DNA of 11,194 nt, from positions 18,005-29,198 of the forward strand of contig JACRMD010000001.1 in the NCBI GenBank assembly GCA_016215085.1, read 5' to 3'. The position numbers were made by a program, and so were the translations under genes. The notes beneath the pieces were generated by a model. That model saw only the letters and a list, made by a program, of their open reading frames with translations. It did no database searches and was not told where the DNA came from. Shown piece after piece: positions 6,368-11,194 of this stretch. Each line of letters starts with the position of its first letter. Position 1 is the first letter of the stretch. The DNA comes from Solirubrobacterales bacterium. Its GTDB lineage: Bacteria; Actinomycetota; Thermoleophilia; Solirubrobacterales; Solirubrobacteraceae.

Positions 6368-7264
6368 ATGACCGTCGCCCTTGCCCGCCGCCTGGGGCTC
6401 CGGCTCCTCGGCGCCGCGCTGCTCACGGTCGCCGCCACGGCCGTGGCGTGGCTGCTGCTGCGGCTCCTGCGCGCCGACCTCTTCCCGCCCGGCGAGAGCG
6501 TCCCCGCGGGCCTGGCCGAGGTGCTCGAGCGCATCTACCTCCACGGCGACTTCGGCCGGGTCGGCGCCCGCGAGCTCGGCGACGTGGTGCGCGAGCGGCT
6601 GCCCGCGGACCTGGCGATCCTCGGCGGTGCGATGGCCGTCGGCCTGGCGTTGGGCGTGGCCGGCGGCGCGTGGTGCGCCACGCACCCGCGCTCGGTCCTG
6701 GCCCGCGCGCTGGACACCGTGGCGATGGTCTCGATCAGCACGCCGGTCTACGTCGTCGGCCTCGGCGCGCTGCTGCTGTTCGGCGCGGGCATCGCGAGCG
6801 TCGCCGGGTTCATCCCGGTGCAGTACGTCGAGTTCGGCGAGGACCCGCTGCGCTGGCTGGGCTCGTGCATCGTCCCGTGGCTGGTCCTCGGCCTCCCGCT
6901 CGCCGGCCTGCTGCTGCGGATGATGCGCGGCTCGCTGCTCGACGTCCTCCACGAGGACTACCTGCGCCTCGCGCGCGCCAAGGGCCTGCGCGAGCACGCG
7001 GTCGTCCGCCGCCACGCCCTGCCCGTCGCGCTCGCCCCCACGCTCAACCTCGCCGGTGCCGCGGTGCCGCTGCTGCTGCTCAACCTCGCGCTGGTCGAGC
7101 GCGTCTTCAGCGTCCCCGGGATCTTCGCCGACGTGCGCAACGTCGTCGGCACCGCCGACGTCCCGTACGTCCTGGCCCTGACCACCATCGCCGCTGCGCT
7201 CACCACGCTGGCCTCGGTCGCGGTCGACCTCGCGCTCGCCTGGCTGGACCCGCGGACCCGCTGA
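6368..7264 (+). CDS. ABC transporter permease, DppB/OppB type, without its partners
   Basis: A 298-residue inner-membrane permease of the dipeptide/oligopeptide/nickel ABC importer family. A first membrane helix (about 8-32) is followed by a periplasmic stretch containing YLHGDFGR, the counterpart of the family's GDLG-x-S motif, then DVVRERLPADLAI before the core BPD_transp_1 domain. The cytoplasmic coupling loop that contacts the ATPase is well conserved: DYLRLARAKGLREHAVVRRHALP. The C-terminal RVFSVPGIFADVRNVVGTADVP matches the family's usual E-x-x-FxxPGxG segment. The start is ATG 6368, where the hydrophobic N-terminus begins; upstream in-frame codons cross the inverted repeat. Normally this subunit is encoded beside a binding protein, a DppC-type permease and one or two ATPases. 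None is present here: the gene ends at a strong hairpin and upstream lies a divergent ligase. It may be a remnant, or work with partners encoded elsewhere. Confidence 0.9.
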   Translation: MTVALARRLGLRLLGAALLTVAATAVAWLLLRLLRADLFPPGESVPAGLAEVLERIYLHGDFGRVGARELGDVVRERLPADLAILGGAMAVGLALGVAGGAWCATHPRSVLARALDTVAMVSISTPVYVVGLGALLLFGAGIASVAGFIPVQYVEFGEDPLRWLGSCIVPWLVLGLPLAGLLLRMMRGSLLDVLHEDYLRLARAKGLREHAVVRRHALPVALAPTLNLAGAAVPLLLLNLALVERVFSVPGIFADVRNVVGTADVPYVLALTTIAAALTTLASVAVDLALAWLDPRTR

Positions 7265-7269
7265 GAACG

Positions 7270-7299
7270 CGAGCGGGCGGCCCGGAGGCCGCCCGCTCG
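7270..7299. terminator. Strong hairpin between convergent genes, probable two-way terminator
   Basis: A 13-bp perfect stem, CGAGCGGGCGGCC paired with GGCCGCCCGCTCG, around the four-base loop CGGA. It begins 5 bases after the permease stop and lies 22 bases beyond the hppA stop on the other strand. There is no T-run on either side, which is usual for terminators in GC-rich actinobacteria. Being symmetrical, it can act on both transcripts. Confidence 0.82.
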
Positions 7300-7321
7300 T
7301 CCCAGCTGGTGTCGCCGTCGA

Positions 7322-9364
7322 TCAGGTGATGATCGGGATGATGAGGATGGCGACGATGTTCGCCACCTTGATCATCGGGTTGATCGCGGGGCCGGCGGTG
7401 TCCTTGAACGGGTCGCCGACCGTGTCACCGGTGACCGACGCGGCGTGGGCCTCGGAGCCCTTGCCGCCGAACGCGCCGTCCTCGATGAGCTTCTTCGCGT
7501 TGTCCCACGCGCCGCCGCCGGCGGTCATGAGGACGGCGAAGAAGAAGCCGACGACGATGACGCCGATGAGCAGGCCGCCGAGCGCCTTGACGTCGATCAG
7601 GCCGACGATGAACGTCATGCCGATCGGGATCAGCGACGGCAGGATCATCTCCCGCTGCGCGGCCTTGGTGACCAGGTCGACCGAGCGGGCGTAGTCCGGC
7701 GTCTCGGTCCCGTCCATGATCCCGGGGTGCTCGCGGAACTGGCGACGCACCTCCTCGACGACCTCGCCGCCGGCGCGGCCGACGGCCTCCATCGACAGCG
7801 CGGCGAACAGGCACACCATCAGGCCGCCGAGCAGCAGGCCCATGAGGACCGCCGGGTCGTCGACCGCGAAGACGATGCGCTCGCCCGCGTCGGCGAGCTC
7901 CGCCTTGAAGCCGGCGAAGAGCACGATCGCGGCGAGGACCGCCGAGCCGATCGCGTAGCCCTTGGTGACCGCCTTGGTGGTGTTGCCGACCGCGTCGAGC
8001 GGGTCGGTGACGTTGCGCACGTCCTCGGGCAGGTCCGCCATCTCGGCGATGCCGCCCGCGTTGTCGGTGATCGGGCCGAACGCGTCGAGCGCGACGATCA
8101 GGCCGGTCAGCGACAGCTGGCCCATGACCGCGACGCCGATGCCGTAGATGCCGCCGAGCTTCCACGACGCCCAGATGCCGAGCACCAGGACGAGCGCGGG
8201 CAGCGCGGTGGCCTGCAGGCCCTGCGCGAGGCCGGAGATGATGTTCGTCGCGTGGCCGGTCTGCGACGCGGACGCCGTCTTCTTGACCGGGCCGAAGCGC
8301 GTCGACGTGTAGTAGTCGGTGATGACGAACAGGAACGCCGTGACGGCGATGCCGACCAGCGAGCAGAGGTACAGCTCGCCCGTGCTGATGTCGGTGCCGG
8401 CGAGCGCGTCCTTCATCAGCCACTCGGTGACCGGGAAGAAGGCGGCCGCCGCGATGATGCCCGACAGCACGAGGCCCTGGTACAGGGCCCGCTCGACGTT
8501 CCCGGTCGTGGTGCGCACCGCGAAGGTGCCGATGATCGAGGCGATGATCGCCACGCCGCCGAGGACCAGCGGGTACAGCGCCGCGGCCGTCTGGTCGCCC
8601 GTGAAGGTCAGGACGCCGAGGAGCATGACCGCGACGGCGGTGACCGCGTAGGTCTCGAACAGGTCGGCGGCCATGCCGGCGCAGTCGCCGACGTTGTCGC
8701 CCACGTTGTCGGCGATGACGGCCGGGTTGCGCGGGTCGTCCTCGGGGATGCCCGCCTCGACCTTGCCGACGAGGTCGGCGCCGACGTCGGCGGCCTTGGT
8801 GAAGATGCCGCCGCCCAGTCGGGCGAAGACCGAGATCAGCGAGCCGCCGAAGCCGAGGCCGATGAGCGCGTCGACGGCCTCCTTCTCGGAGCGGTCGAAG
8901 ACCGCGGTCAGCAGGCCGTAGTAGCCGGCGACGCCGAGCAGCGCCAGGCCGACGACGAGCAGGCCGGTGATGGCGCCGCCGCGGAAGGCGACGTCCAGCG
9001 CCGGCGACACGCCGCCGCGCGCGGCCTCGGCGACGCGGCAGTTCGCCCGCACCGAGACGTTCATGCCGATGAAGCCGGTGGCGCCCGAGAGGACGCCGCC
9101 GATCACGAAGCCGACGGCGACGTAGCCGTCCTGGATGAAGATCAGCGCGATGGCCAGCACCACGCCGACGATCGCGATGGTCGTGTACTGGCGGTTCAGG
9201 TAGGCCTTGGCGCCCTCCTGGACCGCGCCGGAGATGCGCTGCATCTCGGTGTTGCCCGGCGAGAGGGCGAGCAGCTGACGGGTGGTCAGCAGCCCGTAGG
9301 CCACGGCGAACGACGCGCAGATCAGCGCGACGATGACGCCGTGGTCGGTCAGGAAGTCACTCAA
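7322..9364 (-). CDS. hppA: K+-independent proton-translocating membrane pyrophosphatase
   Basis: A 680-residue polytopic membrane enzyme that hydrolyses pyrophosphate and pumps protons across the cytoplasmic membrane. The substrate site is complete: FTKAADVGADLVGKVEAGIP (188-207), DDPRNPAVIADNVGDNVGD (209-227), DAFGPITDNAGGIAEM (427-442), and the C-terminal TGDTVGDPFKDTAGPAINPM (645-664). The K+-dependence signature reads GNTTKAVTKG, with Lys464 and Thr467 where K+-dependent enzymes have Ala and Gly or Ala, so this is the K+-independent class and is expected to pump H+ rather than Na+. Length is typical for bacterial members. The start is TTG 9364: an in-frame TGA lies 18 bases further upstream, no ATG or GTG is available before residue 41, and GGAGGAG stands four bases upstream. 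It is transcribed alone, ending at a shared hairpin, and probably has its own promoter in the 132-bp gap before it. Confidence 0.97.
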   Translation of the reverse strand: MSDFLTDHGVIVALICASFAVAYGLLTTRQLLALSPGNTEMQRISGAVQEGAKAYLNRQYTTIAIVGVVLAIALIFIQDGYVAVGFVIGGVLSGATGFIGMNVSVRANCRVAEAARGGVSPALDVAFRGGAITGLLVVGLALLGVAGYYGLLTAVFDRSEKEAVDALIGLGFGGSLISVFARLGGGIFTKAADVGADLVGKVEAGIPEDDPRNPAVIADNVGDNVGDCAGMAADLFETYAVTAVAVMLLGVLTFTGDQTAAALYPLVLGGVAIIASIIGTFAVRTTTGNVERALYQGLVLSGIIAAAAFFPVTEWLMKDALAGTDISTGELYLCSLVGIAVTAFLFVITDYYTSTRFGPVKKTASASQTGHATNIISGLAQGLQATALPALVLVLGIWASWKLGGIYGIGVAVMGQLSLTGLIVALDAFGPITDNAGGIAEMADLPEDVRNVTDPLDAVGNTTKAVTKGYAIGSAVLAAIVLFAGFKAELADAGERIVFAVDDPAVLMGLLLGGLMVCLFAALSMEAVGRAGGEVVEEVRRQFREHPGIMDGTETPDYARSVDLVTKAAQREMILPSLIPIGMTFIVGLIDVKALGGLLIGVIVVGFFFAVLMTAGGGAWDNAKKLIEDGAFGGKGSEAHAASVTGDTVGDPFKDTAGPAINPMIKVANIVAILIIPIIT

Positions 9365-9383
9365 CGGTCTCCTCCGAAGTCAT
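9357..9383 (-). other. Eight-codon mini-ORF overlapping the hppA start
   Basis: ATG 9383 opens a frame encoding MTSEETVE and ends at TGA 9359-9357, inside hppA in another frame. The hppA ribosome binding site GGAGGAG (9375-9369) lies within it. It has no ribosome binding site of its own. It may be a short leader peptide that couples translation to the weak TTG start, or chance. Confidence 0.25.
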
Positions 9384-9419
9384 GTTCGCTGCCGTCGCCG
9401 AGGACCCCCCGCGACGGAA

Positions 9420-9442
9420 GGCCCGGACGACACGCCCGGGCC
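9420..9442 (-). promoter_or_regulatory. Hairpin in the hppA leader / after the upstream operon
   Basis: GGCCCGG (9420-9426) and CCGGGCC (9436-9442) form a 7-bp GC stem with a nine-base loop. On the minus strand it lies 55 bases past the stop of the DUF1844-like gene and 56 bases before hppA. It could be a weak terminator of the upstream operon or part of the hppA 5' leader. No T-run follows. Confidence 0.35.
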
Positions 9443-9455
9443 GGAAAGCGGGCGG

Positions 9456-9461
9456 ATCCTA
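9456..9461 (-). promoter_or_regulatory. Possible -10 box of the hppA promoter
   Basis: TAGGAT on the minus strand is a good actinobacterial -10 hexamer. It would place the transcription start roughly 85 bases before the TTG of hppA, just ahead of the 9442-9420 hairpin. No convincing -35 element is seen about 17 bases upstream. The gap 9365-9496 otherwise holds only the hairpin and the mini-ORF. Confidence 0.4.
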
Positions 9462-9496
9462 GCGAGGAGACCGGCGGAAGGGCCCTGCGGCAGCGC

Positions 9497-9922
9497 CTAC
9501 TGGCCCGGCACCCAGAGCCGTCCCGAGGACTGCGCCGGTCCGGCACCGGACGGCTTCTCGTCCTGGGCGGGGGCCTGGCCCCCGGGCTCGGGCGCCGGCG
9601 CGGCGCCGCCCTGGGCCCCCTGCGCGTAGGCCATCTGCAGCTGGGACAGGGCGTCGCGGATCGCCTTGGCGTCGGGGCCGAGCAGGTCCTCGACGAGCGG
9701 CAGGAGGGCGCGCGCGCCCTCGATCGCCATGCGCAGCTGCTCGGGATCGCGCTCGTCCTCGGTGCCCGGCGCCAGGCCGGCCTTGCGGCCGCCGACGTTG
9801 ACGAGCGTGACGATCGTCTGGGCGACGACGTCCTCGACGCGCAGCTGCTTGAGCTGCGCCTCCATCTGCTGCGCGTACGCGCGCAGCTCCTCCTCGGTGG
9901 GCTGTCGCTGCTGGTCGCTCAT
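9497..9922 (-). CDS. Conserved hypothetical protein, DUF1844-like
   Basis: A 141-residue soluble protein with no signal peptide or membrane helix. The first half is helical and charged: EEELRAYAQQMEAQLKQLRV (10-29), then EDVVAQTIVTLVNVGGRKAG, a stretch DPEQLRMAIEGARALLPLVEDL (59-80), and IRDALSQLQMAYAQ (88-101). This order (hydrophobic helix, E-Q-x-x-x-A-I-x-x-x-R-x-L helix, A-L-S-Q-L-Q-M-A-Y) resembles the small DUF1844-type proteins; I recall this by pattern and it is not proven. Residues 101-141 are a disordered Ala/Pro/Gly/Gln tail ending in SSGRLWVPGQ, where the only tryptophan of the protein lies. The start ATG 9922 overlaps the YbdK stop as ATGA and has a strong GGAGGTG eight bases upstream, inside the preceding gene. 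Function unknown; tight coupling suggests the two products are made together. Confidence 0.85.
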   Translation of the reverse strand: MSDQQRQPTEEELRAYAQQMEAQLKQLRVEDVVAQTIVTLVNVGGRKAGLAPGTEDERDPEQLRMAIEGARALLPLVEDLLGPDAKAIRDALSQLQMAYAQGAQGGAAPAPEPGGQAPAQDEKPSGAGPAQSSGRLWVPGQ

Positions 9923-11070
9923 GCCGTGCGCACCTCCTGGGCGTAGGTCTGCAGGGTCTCCCGGACGGTCGCGCCGTACACCTCCTGCAGGGTGGCGCCG
10001 GCGTCGATCGCCCGGCGCTGGCGCTGCGCGCCGTTGAGCGCGGGCAGCTGCGGGTCGAGCCCGAGCTCCGCGCGCATCGGCGCCGTCCACTCCAGCAGGC
10101 GCTCGGCCATCGCCGGGGCGGGCAGGGTGACGGCGTGCGGCAGGTCGATGAGGTCGCCGTCCATCCCGTGGCGGATCGCCCGCCAGAAGTTCTCCTCCAC
10201 CAGCCGCCGGGGCAGGTCCTCGTGCGGGACGCCCTCGTCCTCGTCGCGCGCGGCCTGGGCGACGCAGGCGACGGCGAGCGCGGCCAGCCCCTCGCTCTCC
10301 TGCGCGGTCGTCTGCGCGTCGCAGATGCGGACCTCGACCGTGCCGAAGCTGAAGTGCGGCCGGATCGACCACCACACCTGCGTGTACTCGACGATCGAGC
10401 GGGTGGCCACCAGGAAGTCGATGTACTCCCGGTAGCCCTGCCACGAGCCGTACGCGTCGGGGATGCCGCAGCGCGGGAAGCTCTTGGTGAACGACTGCGA
10501 GCGCGCGGAGTGCAGGCCGGCGTCGCGGCCGTCGATGTACGGCGAGTTCGCGCTGAGCGCCAGCAGGGTCGGCAGCACCGGGCGCAGCCGGTCGCACACG
10601 CGGATCGCGCGGTCCGCGCCGCGCACGCCGACGTGGACGTGCAGCGAGAAGGTGTTGTTGCGCCGCGCGACGTACTGCAGGCCATCGACGACGCGGCGGT
10701 AGTGCTCGGTGTCGATGAACTCCTGCTCGCGGTAGTCGGCCCAGGGGTGCGTGCCGGTCGCGCCCAGCATCAGGCCGTGGGCCGTGGCGTGCTCGAAGAG
10801 CCGGCGGCGGACGTCGCGCTGGCGGGCCACCGCGTCGTGGAAGTCCTCGCCGCGGCCGGAGCGGATCTCGATCTCGCTGGAGATCAGCTCGCCGGCGATC
10901 GACGCCGCCAGCGTCGAGTCGCGGTCGTCGGCCCTGTCGCGCAGCTCCTCGAAGCGCGGGACCATGTCCAGCGTCTCGGCGTCCAGGACGGCGAACTCCT
11001 CCTCGAGGCCGACCGTCCAGTCGGTCGCCGCCGCGAACGCCTCCGCGGCGCGATCCAGGTCCAGCGACAT
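9919..11070 (-). CDS. ybdK: Carboxylate-amine ligase, YbdK/GCS2 family
   Basis: A 383-residue cytoplasmic ATP-dependent ligase of the glutamine-synthetase-like GCS2 family, which joins a carboxylate (usually glutamate) to an amine. Visible landmarks: TVGLEEEFAVLD (19-30) with the metal-binding glutamates, GELISSEIEIRSG (60-72), GATGTHPW (103-110), FSLHVHVGV (141-149), LSANSPYIDGRDAGLHSARS (172-191) and GTVEVRICDAQTT (243-255). Length agrees with E. coli YbdK, which shows only weak glutamate-cysteine ligase activity in vitro, so the true substrate is open: gamma-glutamyl-cysteine synthesis or another gamma-glutamyl amide are both possible. ATG 11070 begins 5 bp after the stop of the upstream gene and lacks a ribosome binding site, which suggests translation by reinitiation. 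It overlaps the DUF1844-like gene by four bases. The three genes look like one operon. Confidence 0.93.
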   Translation of the reverse strand: MSLDLDRAAEAFAAATDWTVGLEEEFAVLDAETLDMVPRFEELRDRADDRDSTLAASIAGELISSEIEIRSGRGEDFHDAVARQRDVRRRLFEHATAHGLMLGATGTHPWADYREQEFIDTEHYRRVVDGLQYVARRNNTFSLHVHVGVRGADRAIRVCDRLRPVLPTLLALSANSPYIDGRDAGLHSARSQSFTKSFPRCGIPDAYGSWQGYREYIDFLVATRSIVEYTQVWWSIRPHFSFGTVEVRICDAQTTAQESEGLAALAVACVAQAARDEDEGVPHEDLPRRLVEENFWRAIRHGMDGDLIDLPHAVTLPAPAMAERLLEWTAPMRAELGLDPQLPALNGAQRQRRAIDAGATLQEVYGATVRETLQTYAQEVRTA

Positions 11071-11075
11071 GGTGG

Positions 11076-11194
11076 CTAGGTCAGGTAGAAGTAGAGCGCG
11101 TAGAGGAGGTCCACGGCCGGGCTCGAGGTGTGCACCGTCACCTCCGGCGGCACCCGGAGGAGGGCCTCCGAGTAGTTGAAGATGATCTTCACGC
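11076..11194 (-). CDS. C-terminal end of an unidentified gene, cut by window edge
   Basis: An open minus-strand frame enters from the right edge and ends at TAG 11078-11076. The last 38 visible residues include VKIIFNYSEALLRVPPEV, then THVTVHTSS-like polar residues and a hydrophobic end, VDLLYALYFYLT. More exactly the middle reads VTVHTSSPAVDLL. I do not recognise the family. A GTG codon sits two bases inside the edge, but a 38-residue protein starting there is less likely than a longer gene continuing outside. It stops 5 bp before the YbdK-family ATG, so it is very probably the first visible member of that operon. Confidence 0.6.
   Translation of the reverse strand, partial: VKIIFNYSEALLRVPPEVTVHTSSPAVDLLYALYFYLT

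Noticed and set aside
4496..7015. An 839-codon minus-strand open frame overlapping the ligase and antisense to the permease
   Set aside because: It is out of frame with the ligase, is Arg/Gly/Ala-rich, and contains no motif; both real genes it crosses are convincing.
7445..9946. An 833-codon plus-strand open frame across hppA and beyond
   Set aside because: It is a low-complexity charged translation with no recognisable fold, antisense to a fully conserved pyrophosphatase.
1..11194. CRISPR array, tRNA or rRNA genes, insertion sequence or phage genes
   Set aside because: No repeated spacer pattern, RNA gene signature, transposase motif or terminal inverted repeat was seen on either strand by eye.

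Overview
The window is very GC-rich DNA (by eye about 70% or more), tightly packed with genes and with long open frames antisense to most real genes. Gene content and style point to a high-GC actinobacterium. The best guess is the Thermoleophilia/Solirubrobacterales group (Conexibacter, Patulibacter, Solirubrobacter relatives). That placement is inferred from protein flavour: a K+-independent membrane pyrophosphatase, an FAA1-type acyl-CoA ligase, a Cache chemoreceptor with an enlarged HAMP, a YbdK-type ligase, and several starts that look leaderless. No marker gene in the window proves it. There is no rRNA, tRNA, CRISPR array, insertion sequence or prophage gene, so this looks like ordinary chromosomal housekeeping and accessory metabolism.

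Layout from left to right. On the minus strand, a ferritin-like helical protein (1329-1775) is followed by an APC-family amino acid permease (1-1302) whose C-terminus lies beyond the window edge. Divergent from them, on the plus strand, is a small isochorismatase-fold cysteine hydrolase (1801-2343). It meets the next minus-strand gene tail to tail so tightly that the two TAG stops share one CTAG. That neighbour is a complete Cache-type methyl-accepting chemotaxis receptor (2340-4526). Upstream of it, same strand, is a long-chain acyl-CoA ligase (4567-6210).

A 157-bp divergent intergenic region (6211-6367) separates the ligase from a lone DppB-type ABC permease (6368-7264, plus). It contains an 11-bp inverted repeat enclosing a second, shorter palindrome. 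This is the most promising regulatory element in the window. The permease ends at a strong hairpin (7270-7299) that probably terminates transcription from both sides.

The right half is all minus strand. A probable operon runs from an unidentified gene cut by the window edge (only its last 38 codons are visible, 11076-11194), through a carboxylate-amine ligase of the YbdK/GCS2 family (9919-11070), into a small DUF1844-like protein (9497-9922). The first two genes are 5 bp apart and the second pair overlaps by ATGA. After a 132-bp gap with a TAGGAT -10-like box and a hairpin comes hppA (7322-9364), a K+-independent proton-pumping pyrophosphatase that starts with TTG.

The genes do not form one obvious pathway. 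One loose link is pyrophosphate: the acyl-CoA ligase releases PPi, which HppA can use, but both are general functions. I found no convincing new multi-gene system. The points most worth a second look are the nested dyad at 6296-6340, a possible Shine-Dalgarno-masking hairpin before the chemoreceptor, the lone oligopeptide-type permease, and a ferritin-like protein that seems to have lost most metal ligands.
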